From Polynucleobacter sp. UK-Mo-2m-Kol15 (GTDB lineage Bacteria > Pseudomonadota > Gammaproteobacteria > Burkholderiales > Burkholderiaceae), in contig NZ_JACVQC010000001.1 of the NCBI RefSeq assembly GCF_018881505.1, positions 2,091,927 through 2,155,926 of the forward strand: 64,000 bases of DNA. The letters run 5' to 3'. Positions within the stretch are counted from its first letter, which is position 1. The number at the start of each line of letters is the position of its first letter. Position numbers and translations under genes: made by a program. The notes beneath the pieces are model-generated. The model worked only from the letters and a program-made list of their open reading frames with translations, ran no database searches and was not told where the DNA came from. Below, in pieces: positions 8,796 to 18,705 of this stretch.

Positions 8796-10349
8796 ATGAA
8801 TCTGCTTTCTGCTGCTGCTAAGGTCAGCTCCCTCACAATGCTCTCCAGGATCACCGGACTACTCCGGGAGACCCTGATTGCCCGTAGTTTTGGGGCCTCA
8901 GAGTGGACCGATGCCTTTAATGTGGCCTTCAGAATCCCCAATTTGCTTCGCAGACTTTTTGCCGAAGGGGCCTTTTCTCAGGCATTTGTCCCGATTTTAG
9001 GAGAAATCTCGAGCAAAGAGGATGTAAAACAGTCCCAAATCCTTGTCAATGCCGTAGCTACGCTCTTATTTTGGGCTTTGTTACTCACAGTACTCCTTGG
9101 GGTGATTGGCGCCCCCCTGTTGATTTTTGCCATTGCTACGGGCTTTGAGGGTGGCCCAGAATATGAGGCGAGCGTAGTCATGACCCGCATCATGTTCCCC
9201 TACATTGGCCTCATTTCGATGGTTTCGCTGTCAGCCGGAATCCTAAATACCTTTGGCCGCTTTGCCATTCCAGCATTTACTCCGGTTTTGCTCAATCTCG
9301 CCCTCATCGGCAGCGCTATCTTTTTAGCACCCCATCTTGAGCAACCAATCTATGCCTTGAGCATCGGCGTGCTTTTAGGGGGGGTGCTACAGCTCGCAAT
9401 TCAGATTCCAGCGTTATCCCGCCTTGGCTTATTGCCTAAGGTAGGCCTTTTACCGAGAGCCATCAAAGCAGCCATCAACAATCCAGATGCTAGACGCGTC
9501 ATGAAATTAATGGGGCCTGCAGTATTTGCAGTTTCAGTCGCCCAGATTTCTCTCATCATTAATACCAATATTGCCTCTCGTTTACAAACAGGCAGCGTTT
9601 CCTGGCTCTCCTATGCTGATCGCCTCATGGAATTTCCAACTGCCCTTTTGGGGGTGGCGCTTGGAACAGTGCTGCTTCCAAGCCTGAGTAAAGCAAATGC
9701 AAAAAATGATTTGGTACATGCTGGAGAACTGTTAATTTGGGGATTGCAGCTAACATTTTTATTGGCAGCACCTTGCGCTATCACCCTCTTTATCTTTGGG
9801 GAGCCACTGGCGGCAGTTCTATATCACTACGGTAAATTCAATGCCCTAGACGTATTAATGACACAGCGTGCGCTGGCAGCCTATGGTGTTGGACTGATTG
9901 GCCTCATTTTGGTAAAAATCTTGGCTCCTGGCTATTACTCGCGGCAAGATATTCGTACGCCAGTAAAGATTGGCTTGCTAGTCCTAGTGGCAACCCAATT
10001 AGCTAATTTAGCTTTTGTGCCTTGGCTTGGGCATGCCGGGCTAGCACTCTCCGTTGGCGCTGGAGCCTGCCTAAATGCTGCACTACTGTGGGTGGGCCTG
10101 CATCAGCGCGGCGCCCTGCCCAGCGCTGCATGGTTAAAGTATTTAGGGCAACTCTTGCTTGCTTTAATTCCTTTTGCAATGCTCTTGTACTACGCAGCTA
10201 CAGCGCATGATTGGATTGCACTGCAATCAAGCCCCTGGATTCGCGTTGGATTGCTTGCTGCTTGGCTGGCCGTGGCTGCAGTGGTTTATTTTGTCTCTTT
10301 AGGTCTTGTCGGTATCCGCTGGCAAAAATTCTTACGTCATGCAAAATAG
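8796..10349 (+). CDS. murJ: Lipid II flippase MurJ
   Basis: A polytopic inner-membrane protein of 517 residues (MOP superfamily) that flips the peptidoglycan precursor lipid II to the periplasmic face. It has about 14 hydrophobic segments. The N-terminal block SRITGLLRETLIARSFGAS and NLLRRLFAEGAFSQAFVP, including the functional arginines, is intact, and ALLGVALGTVLLPSLSKA is conserved. rpsT-murJ divergence is common in proteobacteria. The SirB1-like gene starts 5 bp after the stop, so they are probably co-transcribed. Confidence 0.97.
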   Translation: MNLLSAAAKVSSLTMLSRITGLLRETLIARSFGASEWTDAFNVAFRIPNLLRRLFAEGAFSQAFVPILGEISSKEDVKQSQILVNAVATLLFWALLLTVLLGVIGAPLLIFAIATGFEGGPEYEASVVMTRIMFPYIGLISMVSLSAGILNTFGRFAIPAFTPVLLNLALIGSAIFLAPHLEQPIYALSIGVLLGGVLQLAIQIPALSRLGLLPKVGLLPRAIKAAINNPDARRVMKLMGPAVFAVSVAQISLIINTNIASRLQTGSVSWLSYADRLMEFPTALLGVALGTVLLPSLSKANAKNDLVHAGELLIWGLQLTFLLAAPCAITLFIFGEPLAAVLYHYGKFNALDVLMTQRALAAYGVGLIGLILVKILAPGYYSRQDIRTPVKIGLLVLVATQLANLAFVPWLGHAGLALSVGAGACLNAALLWVGLHQRGALPSAAWLKYLGQLLLALIPFAMLLYYAATAHDWIALQSSPWIRVGLLAAWLAVAAVVYFVSLGLVGIRWQKFLRHAK

Positions 10350-10354
10350 CTTTT

Positions 10355-11197
10355 ATGCCAACACAACAACTCGACTATTTCACATCTCTCGTTGCTGAAG
10401 ACGAACACCTCCCTCTAACTGAGGCGACAGTAGCCGTTGCACAACATGCGTATCCCGATCTCGATGTTCAGGGAGTCCTCGATCAGATTGATCAGTGGGG
10501 CAATAAACTCAAGCAGCGCATCACTCCTGATACGCCACCGATTCAGCGTTTGCAATTGCTCAAACATTTCTTTTATAACGAGTTAGGTTTTGGCCCTAAC
10601 CCGAATGACTTCTACGCGCCCGAAAACTCTTATCTTCACCAGATCATTGAGAATCGCCGTGGTATTCCAATCTCATTGGCAATCTTGATGATGGAACTCG
10701 GACAGCAAATTGGTTTAAATATTCGCGGAGTATCCTTTCCAAATCACTTCATGATGCGCATCTCCTTGCAGCAAGGGGAAATTATCATGGACCCTTTAAA
10801 TGGTGAGTCACTCTCCAAAAATCAATTACAAGAAATGTTGGATCCTTACCTAGATGCCAAAGGTTATCGCGGCGAACTCAGTCTGCCACTCAATATTTTT
10901 TTGAGGGTCTCTAGCTCTCGAGAAATTCTCTCGCGCTTTATGAGAAATCTCAAAATGATTTATTCGGAAGATGAACGTTGGGAGCGTCTTTTGGGAATTC
11001 AGGAACGTTTAGTGATTTTGCTGCCAGATTCATCCGAAGAGGTTCGTGACCGTGGCTTGATCTTTGCGCAACTAGAGTATGTACGCCCTGCAATAGCTGA
11101 TCTTCATCACTACTTAAGCGAGATGCCTGGCGCAGAAGATGCGGCAGATATTCGTGAACATATAGCTACTCTAGAGGGTCAAACTAAGCTTCATTAA
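10355..11197 (+). CDS. SirB1-like protein: transglutaminase-like domain plus TPR
   Basis: A 280-residue protein of the SirB1 family. Residues ~35-190 carry the transglutaminase-like domain with FYNELGFGPNPNDFYAPENSYLHQIIENRRGIPISL and GVSFPNHFMMR. The C-terminal ~80 residues form TPR-type helices. The biochemical role of the family is not settled. The frame extends 48 codons upstream inside murJ, but the start MPTQQLDYF, 5 bp after the murJ stop, fits family length. No strong ribosome binding site is present, consistent with coupling to murJ. Confidence 0.9.
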   Translation: MPTQQLDYFTSLVAEDEHLPLTEATVAVAQHAYPDLDVQGVLDQIDQWGNKLKQRITPDTPPIQRLQLLKHFFYNELGFGPNPNDFYAPENSYLHQIIENRRGIPISLAILMMELGQQIGLNIRGVSFPNHFMMRISLQQGEIIMDPLNGESLSKNQLQEMLDPYLDAKGYRGELSLPLNIFLRVSSSREILSRFMRNLKMIYSEDERWERLLGIQERLVILLPDSSEEVRDRGLIFAQLEYVRPAIADLHHYLSEMPGAEDAADIREHIATLEGQTKLH

Positions 11198-11241
11198 GCG
11201 AAGATTTTGCAATCTCCGCAAAGATTGCGAGATTTCATTCT

Positions 11242-11247
11242 TATAAT
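11242..11247 (+). promoter_or_regulatory. Perfect -10 hexamer directly before miaA
   Basis: TATAAT ends five bases before the miaA ATG, so a transcript from it would begin at or next to the start codon. No convincing -35 lies 16-18 bp upstream. A 7-bp stem-loop GCAATCT/AGATTGC (11209-11228) precedes it. Confidence 0.4.
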
Positions 11248-11252
11248 GAGAT

Positions 11253-12257
11253 ATGCAAACTGAACCTCACATTCAGCCTTCGCATTTACCTCATAAGCCA
11301 CCCATACTCTGTATTGTTGGCCCCACAGGCGCAGGCAAAACCCATCTCGCGATGGCATTGGCAGACCATGCTCAATCTTTAGGCCAAACCATTGAATTAA
11401 TCAGTATGGACTCGGCTTTGGTATATCGCGGATTAGATATTGGTAGCGCCAAACCAACTCAGGCTGAACAGGCTGCCGTTCAGCATCACCTGATTAATAT
11501 CTTAGAGCCTACTGAATCCTATTCGGCGGCGCGCTTTGCAAATGATGCCAAAAGACTAAGTGAAGAAATTCGTCATCGCGGAAATATTCCCGTTGTAGTG
11601 GGGGGCACGATGCTGTACTGGCGGGCCTGGGCATATGGCCTTTCATCCCTACCGCCAGCAGACCCAGAGATCCGCGCCCGTCTCGATGAGCAAGGTAAGG
11701 CGATTGGCTGGCCTGCGATGCACGCTGGTTTAGCCAAAGTTGACCCCATCACTGCTGCGCGTTTACAGCCCAACGATTCTCAACGAGTACAACGTGCTTT
11801 AGAGGTTTATGAAATTACGGGAAAGCCGATGTCAGAGCTACTGGCAGATTCACCAAGCGAAGATGGTAGAGAAGGTTCAGCCATTCCAGAGTGGATTGAC
11901 CTGATCTCACTGGAGCCCAGCGATCGCTTACGCTTGCATCAAAACTTAGAAAAACGCTTTGATGAAATGCTTGCGGGAGGATTGTTAGAAGAGGTTGAGC
12001 TACTGAGAAAAAATTCGGATCTGCATGGTGACCTTCCAGCAATTCGCTCCGTTGGCTATCGACAAGTCTGGGAGTATTTATCAGGAGAAGTAGATCAAAC
12101 TGAAATGCGCTCCAAGGCTCTGGCAGCTACTCGGCAACTTGGTAAAAGACAATTGACTTGGTTGCGCGCAATCGCAGGAAGAAAAATATATGACCCCTTC
12201 AATCCAAATGAGTTGCAGGCAGCGCTAGACTACTGCAAACAAAGCCTCAGTAGATAG
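11253..12257 (+). CDS. miaA: tRNA dimethylallyltransferase
   Basis: It adds a dimethylallyl group to N6 of A37 in tRNAs reading UNN codons. The 334-residue protein has the P-loop CIVGPTGAGKTHLA near residue 20, the SMDSALVYRGLDIGSAKPT block, and VGGTMLYWRA and DSQRVQRALEVYEITGKP in the tRNA-binding part. It is a little longer at the N-terminus than the E. coli enzyme; the ATG at 11253 is the first in frame. It ends 13 bp from the convergent purM. Confidence 0.97.
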   Translation: MQTEPHIQPSHLPHKPPILCIVGPTGAGKTHLAMALADHAQSLGQTIELISMDSALVYRGLDIGSAKPTQAEQAAVQHHLINILEPTESYSAARFANDAKRLSEEIRHRGNIPVVVGGTMLYWRAWAYGLSSLPPADPEIRARLDEQGKAIGWPAMHAGLAKVDPITAARLQPNDSQRVQRALEVYEITGKPMSELLADSPSEDGREGSAIPEWIDLISLEPSDRLRLHQNLEKRFDEMLAGGLLEEVELLRKNSDLHGDLPAIRSVGYRQVWEYLSGEVDQTEMRSKALAATRQLGKRQLTWLRAIAGRKIYDPFNPNELQAALDYCKQSLSR

Positions 12258-12270
12258 ATTTTTACTGAAA

Positions 12271-13323
12271 TCAAATAACGATTGTTTGCGGCGCTCCAGT
12301 AGGACGCTCTACAACCTCACCAACAGTCCAAGCATGCAAACCTTCAGCTTTCAGAGACTGGATTGCGGTATCAGCTTGCTCAGCAGACACAATTACCACC
12401 ATGCCAATACCGCAGTTAAATACGCGTACCATTTCTGCATCGGCTACGCCACCCTTCATCTGTAACCAGCGGAAGAGTTCTGGCATTTTCCAGCTATCAC
12501 GATGGAGAACAGCTTGAATATTTTCTGGAAGCACACGTGGCACGTTATCCACTAAACCGCCACCAGTGATGTGAGCCATACCCTTCACATTAATTTCGTT
12601 AATAAGCTTAAGTAGTGGCTTCACGTAAATTTGTGTAGGCGCCATCACGACATCACCCAAAGGACGACCACCCAAATCATCGGTCGGCTTGGCGCCAGCG
12701 CGATCAATAATTTTACGAACCAATGAATAGCCATTTGAATGTGCGCCACTTGAGGCAATTGCTAAGACCACATCTCCAGGAGCAATTGTTGCGCCAGTAA
12801 TGATTTTGGATTTTTCAACTGCGCCAACTGCAAAACCAGCCAAGTCATATTCACCCGGAGGATACATACCGGGCATCTCAGCAGTTTCACCGCCAATCAG
12901 TGCGCAACCAGATAGCTCACAACCCTTAGCGATGCCACCAACTACAGTTGCTGCAGTATCTACAGTAAGCTTGCCGCAAGCGAAGTAATCCAAGAAAAAG
13001 AGGGGTTCGGCACCCTGGACCAAAATGTCATTCACGCTCATCGCAACTAAATCCTGACCGATCGTATCGTGACGATTCCACTCAAAGGCTAATCTAAGCT
13101 TTGTGCCAACACCATCGGTGCCGGATACCAATACGGGCTCTTTGTAACGTTTTGGCACCTCAAACAAGGCTCCAAAGCCACCAATTCCCGCCAGAACGCC
13201 TTCTCGCATAGTTTTTTTGGCCATGGGCTTAATACGATCTACCAAATCATCCCCAGCGTCGATATCGACACCAGCATCACGGTAGGAAAGGCCTTTTGAG
13301 GGGGAATTAGTAGATGAGTTCAT
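12271..13323 (-). CDS. purM: Phosphoribosylformylglycinamidine cyclo-ligase (AIR synthetase)
   Basis: It closes the imidazole ring to form aminoimidazole ribotide in purine synthesis. The 350-residue protein includes [10 protein letters not shown], the [15 protein letters not shown] block and [21 protein letters not shown]. The C-terminal half has [16 protein letters not shown]. It diverges from the permease-hda cluster across 73 bp, the usual Burkholderiales layout in which purM flanks hda. Confidence 0.97.
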   Translation of the reverse strand: MNSSTNSPSKGLSYRDAGVDIDAGDDLVDRIKPMAKKTMREGVLAGIGGFGALFEVPKRYKEPVLVSGTDGVGTKLRLAFEWNRHDTIGQDLVAMSVNDILVQGAEPLFFLDYFACGKLTVDTAATVVGGIAKGCELSGCALIGGETAEMPGMYPPGEYDLAGFAVGAVEKSKIITGATIAPGDVVLAIASSGAHSNGYSLVRKIIDRAGAKPTDDLGGRPLGDVVMAPTQIYVKPLLKLINEINVKGMAHITGGGLVDNVPRVLPENIQAVLHRDSWKMPELFRWLQMKGGVADAEMVRVFNCGIGMVVIVSAEQADTAIQSLKAEGLHAWTVGEVVERPTGAPQTIVI

Positions 13324-13396
13324 GGCAGAGATAGAAGATTAGTAAGAAACGTAACTTGGTCGGTAGAATCATTGAATTCTAGAGGATTCGAGCACG

Positions 13397-14386
13397 ATGG
13401 CTGAAATTTTTACCCCTTTTCTAACTGCATTTATTTTGGCTTATGCCCTGCGCCCAGTATGCCTATGGCTTGAGAGGCATCGCCTACCCCGCGCAGCAGC
13501 CGCTGGGATTGCCATGATTATTGGCCTGGCAGTCGTATTTTCGATTTTGACCCTCTTTATTACCCTCCTGAAAACTGAAATTCCCCTCATCAAGGCGCAA
13601 TTTCCGACCTGGATTCAAAATACCCAATCATGGCTTGGGCCCAAGTTAAGCGAATTTCACATCAATCTTGACTGGAGCACACTGAAAGATAGTGCTACCC
13701 AAAAAATTACTACGCACCTCAATGACAACTCCGATGCGCTGATGTCTTCTACTCTGGAGACGGTATTAATGTCCGGTAGCTCGGTGATTGCTGGATTCGT
13801 CAATGCAGTTCTGATTCTCTTTGTCATGTTTTATCTACTCATTGACTGGGATCACTTTTTTAAACTCATTAGAAAAATCGTACCTCTTCGAGCACAAGAA
13901 ACGGTGCATGGCTTAGCCATGCATGCTGACGGACTGCTATCACAATATCTCCGAGGCATGCTGATTGTCATTTCCATCATGTCAGTTTTCTATAGCGTAG
14001 GCTTAAGTTTGCTTGGCATTCAGGGTGCGGCGGCATTGGGCGTCTTTACTGCACTAATGATTGTGATTCCCTACATCGGCATTACATTAGGCTTCACCTT
14101 GGCAATCCTTGCAGCTCTTTTGCAGTTTGGGCCTGGAGGTGCAATTATTGGCGTCCTTGTGATCTATGGGCTCGGCCAATTTATTGAAGGCTTCTTCCTC
14201 ACACCACGGCTAGTAGGCGAGCGCATCGGCCTACATCCAGTTGCCGTACTATTTGCTTTATTGTTATTTGGAAAATTGTTTGGTTTCTTTGGCGTACTTC
14301 TGGCATTACCAACGAGTGCAGTCGGCTTAGTTCTTTTGCAATATGCTTGGTCACGCTATACCCAAAGCCCGTGGTATCAGAAGTAA
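13397..14386 (+). CDS. AI-2E family (PerM-type) membrane permease
   Basis: A polytopic inner-membrane protein of 329 residues with about eight transmembrane segments. The family signature PYIGITLGFTLAILAALLQFG and the C-terminal LTPRLVGERIGLHPVAVLFALLLFGKLFGF are clear. The transported substrate is unknown; members have been linked to AI-2 or Na+/H+ exchange. The first hydrophobic segment looks short at the N-terminus, but an in-frame TGA at 13373 rules out an extension. AGAGGA lies ten bases before the ATG. hda starts 12 bp later. Confidence 0.92.
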   Translation: MAEIFTPFLTAFILAYALRPVCLWLERHRLPRAAAAGIAMIIGLAVVFSILTLFITLLKTEIPLIKAQFPTWIQNTQSWLGPKLSEFHINLDWSTLKDSATQKITTHLNDNSDALMSSTLETVLMSGSSVIAGFVNAVLILFVMFYLLIDWDHFFKLIRKIVPLRAQETVHGLAMHADGLLSQYLRGMLIVISIMSVFYSVGLSLLGIQGAAALGVFTALMIVIPYIGITLGFTLAILAALLQFGPGGAIIGVLVIYGLGQFIEGFFLTPRLVGERIGLHPVAVLFALLLFGKLFGFFGVLLALPTSAVGLVLLQYAWSRYTQSPWYQK

Positions 14387-14398
14387 ATTTTAGTAGCA

Positions 14399-15157
14399 AT
14401 GAATAGCTCCTCACTACCAAAACAGTTTGCGCTCGACATAGGTCACACGCCCAAACCCAGCTTAAGTAATTTTTTAGCCGGGGAAAATTTAGCACTGCAC
14501 TCCGCCCTATTGGCTTTAGTCAAATCCTGGGAAATGAAGACGCCAAGCTTGGTAAGTGAGAATCCGTTAAATCAACGCTGGATTTATTGGTGGGGCCCAG
14601 AAGGCTCTGGTCGTAGTCATTTACTCAGCGCAATTGGCGATGCTGCTCAGCAACTTGGTTTGGACCGCTTTTCCCTGAGCCCAAATGAACCAATTTCCTG
14701 GGTGCGCCTAGAGGAGTGCTTGCCGTCGCTTAGCGAAAGTGAACAGCCCTCTGTCATCACCGTAGATGATGTGGATCGACTTGACGAGCGCTTGGTAGCC
14801 TCTTTATTTCGCATTCTGAATACCATCCAGGCCAGTAAAGCGGTTCATATTTTCATGTCAGGCAATGCCGCCCCTGGCGTATTAAGGCTCAGAGAAGACC
14901 TTCGCACTCGCCTAGGGTGGGGATTAGTCTTTCAAACTCACCTTTTGGGCGATGGTGAGAAAATAGAGGCGCTTCACCAAGCAGCGCAAGCGCGCGGCTT
15001 GGTTTTATCGCCAGATGTATTGCCTTGGTTGTTAAATCGCTTTTATCGCGATATGCCAAACCTGATGGCATTGATTGATGCTTTGGATTCCTATTCACTA
15101 GAAACAAAACGTGCTGTCACCCTACCTCTTGTGAGAGAGCTCTTGCAGCCAAAATAA
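14399..15157 (+). CDS. hda: DnaA regulatory inactivator Hda
   Basis: An AAA+ protein of 252 residues that, with the DNA-loaded sliding clamp, stimulates ATP hydrolysis by DnaA and blocks re-initiation. PKQFALDIGHTPKPSLSNFLAGEN is the Hda-type N-terminus with a clamp-binding QFALDI-like motif. The P-loop is WWGPEGSGRSHL, followed by a Walker B region VITVDDVDRLDE. Its position between the PerM-like permease and the HAD-pcnB-folK run supports the name. Confidence 0.9.
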   Translation: MNSSSLPKQFALDIGHTPKPSLSNFLAGENLALHSALLALVKSWEMKTPSLVSENPLNQRWIYWWGPEGSGRSHLLSAIGDAAQQLGLDRFSLSPNEPISWVRLEECLPSLSESEQPSVITVDDVDRLDERLVASLFRILNTIQASKAVHIFMSGNAAPGVLRLREDLRTRLGWGLVFQTHLLGDGEKIEALHQAAQARGLVLSPDVLPWLLNRFYRDMPNLMALIDALDSYSLETKRAVTLPLVRELLQPK

Positions 15158-15163
15158 ATATTA

Positions 15164-15844
15164 ATGACTCAATTAGCACTGTTCGACCTAGATCACACCC
15201 TTCTTCCCTGCGATAGCGATTATGAGTGGGGTCAGTTCTTATCGCGTATTGGCGTAGTCGATAGCAAATACTATGCTCAGCAAAATGAACGCTTCTATCA
15301 AGATTACAAAGATGGCAAGCTCAACATTCAAGAATTCTTACGCTTTGCATTAAAACCGCTCTCAGAGCATTCTCGTGCACAACTCAAAGAATGGCATGAC
15401 GCTTTTATGCAAGAAGTGATTACTGGTCAACTTCGTCAACAGGCAATTGATTTAGTGAAGCGTCACCAAGATGCCGGTGATCTTTGCTGCGTTGTCACTG
15501 CAACCAATAGCTTTGTTACTAGGCCCATCGTAGAAAGTTTTGGCATTGAACACCTTGTCGCCACTGAACCCGCGACCCTAGGAGATAACCCTCTCGCTAA
15601 TTTCACTGGTGAAGTTAAAGGTATACCTAGTTTCCGAGAAGGGAAAATTCAACGAGTGCATGATTGGCTTTCCACTCAAAACCTTGCGTTAGATCATTTA
15701 CCAAAGAGTTATTTTTACTCTGACTCCATCAACGATTTACCCCTCCTGGAAAAAGTGAGCAATCCCGTTGCCACTAATCCGGATGCTCGCCTGCGTGATG
15801 AAGCTTCAAAACGTCACTGGCCCATACTTGAACTTTTCGCATGA
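15164..15844 (+). CDS. HAD-superfamily phosphatase (subfamily IB, SerB-like)
   Basis: A 226-residue hydrolase of the HAD-IB group. Motif I is LFDLDHTLLPCDSD with the nucleophile aspartate. Motif II is VVTATNSFVTRP. The motif III lysine lies in the FREGKIQRVHDWL segment, and motif IV is FYSDSINDLPLLE. The substrate cannot be told from sequence; histidinol-phosphate or phosphoserine-type substrates are typical. It starts 6 bp after hda and its stop overlaps pcnB as ATGA. Confidence 0.92.
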   Translation: MTQLALFDLDHTLLPCDSDYEWGQFLSRIGVVDSKYYAQQNERFYQDYKDGKLNIQEFLRFALKPLSEHSRAQLKEWHDAFMQEVITGQLRQQAIDLVKRHQDAGDLCCVVTATNSFVTRPIVESFGIEHLVATEPATLGDNPLANFTGEVKGIPSFREGKIQRVHDWLSTQNLALDHLPKSYFYSDSINDLPLLEKVSNPVATNPDARLRDEASKRHWPILELFA

Positions 15845-17241
15845 TTACCAAATTTATTAAACGCATTTTTCGTCGTGACCCCATGATCCGACATACTGTG
15901 GCTCATAGCTCAGGTTCACCGAAACGAATCCCCAAAAAAACACATCGTATTGATCCGCATTTGCTATCTAAAAATGCGGTGAAGGTAACCCAGACATTAC
16001 AACAAGCTGGCTATGATGCTTTTATTGTTGGTGGTGCAGTAAGAGATTTAGCTTTAGGAATTGGCCCCAAAGATTTTGATGTTGCAACGAATGCTACGCC
16101 CGAGCAAGTACAAAAACTATTTCGTAAGGCACGTCTGATTGGTCGTCGCTTTCAGATTGTGCATGTCACCTTCTTTGGCAAAGGCCAGCCTGAGATCATT
16201 GAGGTATCAACCTTCAGAGCCTTACTGGAAAACGCTGGTGAGCATCTGGCTGAAAATGGCCGCATCCTGCGTGATAACGTCTGGGGTAGCCAGCATGAAG
16301 ATGCTGCTCGAAGAGACCTCAGCATCAATGCAATGTACTACGATCCCGCCACTGAAACCATACTCGATTATCACGGCGGTATGGCCGATATGCAAAAGAA
16401 AACATTGCGCATGATTGGTGACCCTACTAAGCGCTACCGCGAAGATCCAATTCGGATGTTGCGTGCTATTCGTTTTGCTGCAAAGACAGGATTTACTTTA
16501 GACGAAGCGACTCGCGCACCCATCGCCAAGTTAGGTAAGTTGCTTAATGATGTTCCATCCGCCCGTCTCTTTGATGAAATCCTCAAGCTACTCATGTCTG
16601 GTTATTCATGGGCTTCGATTCAAGGCCTTAAGGAGGCGGGACTACATCATGGTCTACTACCTTTACTAGATCACATCCTAGATGAGAGCGCAGATTCAAA
16701 AGAGGCGAATGATTTTGTTCGCATTGCACTTGCTAATACAGATCAACGCATTCAATCAGGTAAAAGTGTCTCAGCAGGATTCTTATTTGCGACTTTGCTC
16801 TGGCCAGACCTACTGAGCAATTGGAAAAAGAATATTGCCAAGGGGATTGCCAATATTCCCGCGCTGCATGATGCCATGGATGAGACCATTGCGAGCCAAA
16901 GTAGCGGCATGGTAATTCAACGTCGCTTTGAAAGCGATATGCGAGAAATCTGGTCTATGCAGCCCCGCTTCGAAAAACGCGTTGGACGCTATCCCTACCG
17001 GCTCATTGAATCCCCACGTTTTAGAGCGGGTTATGACTTCATGCTCCTGCGTTGTGCTTCGGGCGAGAAAAATCCCGCTTTAGGAGAGTGGTGGACCAAC
17101 TTCATCGCTAGCGATCCAGCAGGGCAAGATGACTTAATGGCTGGCATCAAAAATGAGGTTGGCAATAGTGCCGGCCCCGCAAAACGACGTCGCCGCAGAA
17201 AAGCCAAATCAGCCCTTCCCACTGAGGGTGCAGCAGACTAA
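15841..17241 (+). CDS. pcnB: Poly(A) polymerase I
   Basis: It adds 3' poly(A) tails that promote RNA decay. The 466-residue protein has the class II nucleotidyltransferase core GGAVRDLALGIGPKDFDVATNATP near residue 62, then RRFQIVHV and RRDLSINAMYYDP. The C-terminal tail is strongly basic (AKRRRRRKAKS), typical of PAP rather than CCA-adding enzymes. The start overlaps the HAD gene by 4 bp, indicating translational coupling. Confidence 0.93.
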   Translation: MITKFIKRIFRRDPMIRHTVAHSSGSPKRIPKKTHRIDPHLLSKNAVKVTQTLQQAGYDAFIVGGAVRDLALGIGPKDFDVATNATPEQVQKLFRKARLIGRRFQIVHVTFFGKGQPEIIEVSTFRALLENAGEHLAENGRILRDNVWGSQHEDAARRDLSINAMYYDPATETILDYHGGMADMQKKTLRMIGDPTKRYREDPIRMLRAIRFAAKTGFTLDEATRAPIAKLGKLLNDVPSARLFDEILKLLMSGYSWASIQGLKEAGLHHGLLPLLDHILDESADSKEANDFVRIALANTDQRIQSGKSVSAGFLFATLLWPDLLSNWKKNIAKGIANIPALHDAMDETIASQSSGMVIQRRFESDMREIWSMQPRFEKRVGRYPYRLIESPRFRAGYDFMLLRCASGEKNPALGEWWTNFIASDPAGQDDLMAGIKNEVGNSAGPAKRRRRRKAKSALPTEGAAD

Positions 17242-17305
17242 GCAGACTTGAGAAAAATTCAGTAAAGTAGATTCGGTAGTTTCATTTAGCTTTCTATCGT
17301 TTGGA

Positions 17306-17839
17306 ATGAGCATGGCTCGAGCTTTTATTGGATTTGGTGGAAATATCGGTGACACGCGTCAGCTTATTACTGACGCGATTGTGTGCCTTGCACAGCGCTG
17401 CGAACTCCAAATCCTAGCCAAAAGCTGCTTCTACCAGAGCGCGCCCTTCCAAGCTACTGGCGAAGACTATATCAATGCAGTAATTGAAATTGAAACCCAA
17501 CTAAGTCCATATGGCTTATTACACGTCTGCCAAGCAGTCGAGCAAGAATTCGGTCGCGAGCGTCCTTACACCAATGCCCCCCGCACAATTGATTTAGATA
17601 TCTTGGCATTTGAAGGTGTATCCCAAGCTGATACCGAACTCACCATCCCCCACCCCAGAATCATTGAGCGCTCTTTTGTCCTGCTGCCTTTGCTAGAAAT
17701 TGCCCCAGACTTCTTCTTACCTAACTGGGGTGAACTGAAAGCTTATTTACCCAAGGTAGCGGATCAGCGCATTGAAAAACTCCCTTGCCGCAACTGTAAT
17801 TGTGGTGAAAAAGACGTTTATAGCCAATCCGCACATTAA
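17306..17839 (+). CDS. folK: 2-amino-4-hydroxy-6-hydroxymethyldihydropteridine pyrophosphokinase
   Basis: It pyrophosphorylates 6-hydroxymethyl-dihydropterin in folate synthesis. The 177-residue protein carries FIGFGGNIGDT at the N-terminus, the FQATGEDYINAV block and the signature ERPYTNAPRTIDLDIL. The ATG two codons further (17312) is an alternative start. It lies 64 bp after pcnB and 17 bp before panB; the pcnB-folK-panB order is widespread in proteobacteria. Confidence 0.95.
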   Translation: MSMARAFIGFGGNIGDTRQLITDAIVCLAQRCELQILAKSCFYQSAPFQATGEDYINAVIEIETQLSPYGLLHVCQAVEQEFGRERPYTNAPRTIDLDILAFEGVSQADTELTIPHPRIIERSFVLLPLLEIAPDFFLPNWGELKAYLPKVADQRIEKLPCRNCNCGEKDVYSQSAH

Positions 17840-17856
17840 TTCATTAAACTCAGGCA

Positions 17857-18675
17857 ATGAGTTACTTACAAGGCGAAAAGCCAATCTCCATTACAAAGCT
17901 CCTCTCGATGCACGCCGAGGGTGAAAAGATTACGATGCTCACTGCATATGATTCAACGATGTCCGCACTATTGAATCGCTGTGGTGTGGAAGTCATCCTG
18001 GTTGGAGACTCACTAGGTAATGTCATTCAAGGCCATAGCAGCACTACCCCAGTCACAGTCGAGCAGATGGCCTATCACACAGAATGCGTAAATCGGGCTA
18101 ACTCCTCCGCTTTTCTCATTGCCGATCTACCATTTGCTAGTTACGGCGACCCCGAACAGGCTTTAGATTCTTCTGCAGCACTCATGCGTGCTGGAGCCGA
18201 TATGGTCAAGCTTGAAGGAGGCGGTGACTGGCAAGTGGACATCATTCACTATTTAGTGAAACGAAGTGTTCCTGTCTGCGCTCATTTAGGTTTATTGCCA
18301 CAATCAGTCCATCTCTTAGGCGGCTATAAGGTACAGGGTAAATCGAAAGATGCTGCCACCCATATGCTTGAACAAGCACTTGCTTGCCAGGAAGCCGGGG
18401 CACAGATGGTGGTGCTTGAAGCTATTCCTGCATCTCTAGGTGAAAAAATTACCGCTGAACTCCATATCCCAACGATTGGAATTGGTGCAGGCGCAGATTG
18501 CTCCGGCCAAGTCTTGGTTCTGCAAGATATGCTTGGCATCAGCCCAGGCAAGGCACCAAAGTTTGTTAAAAACTTTTTAGATGGGCATACCTCGATTGAG
18601 GCAGCAGTCAAAGCCTATGTTCGAGAAGTAAAATCTGGAAAATTCCCCGGACCCGAACACGGCTTTGCTGGCTAA
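17857..18675 (+). CDS. panB: 3-methyl-2-oxobutanoate hydroxymethyltransferase
   Basis: First committed step of pantothenate synthesis: it adds a hydroxymethyl group from methylene-tetrahydrofolate to alpha-ketoisovalerate. The 272-residue TIM barrel includes [39 protein letters not shown] and [20 protein letters not shown]. It is the last gene of the plus-strand run and converges on dnaJ with a 30-bp gap. Confidence 0.97.
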   Translation: MSYLQGEKPISITKLLSMHAEGEKITMLTAYDSTMSALLNRCGVEVILVGDSLGNVIQGHSSTTPVTVEQMAYHTECVNRANSSAFLIADLPFASYGDPEQALDSSAALMRAGADMVKLEGGGDWQVDIIHYLVKRSVPVCAHLGLLPQSVHLLGGYKVQGKSKDAATHMLEQALACQEAGAQMVVLEAIPASLGEKITAELHIPTIGIGAGADCSGQVLVLQDMLGISPGKAPKFVKNFLDGHTSIEAAVKAYVREVKSGKFPGPEHGFAG

Positions 18676-18705
18676 GTGTTTTGAGCTACCAGCTCATCTA
18701 AAGAA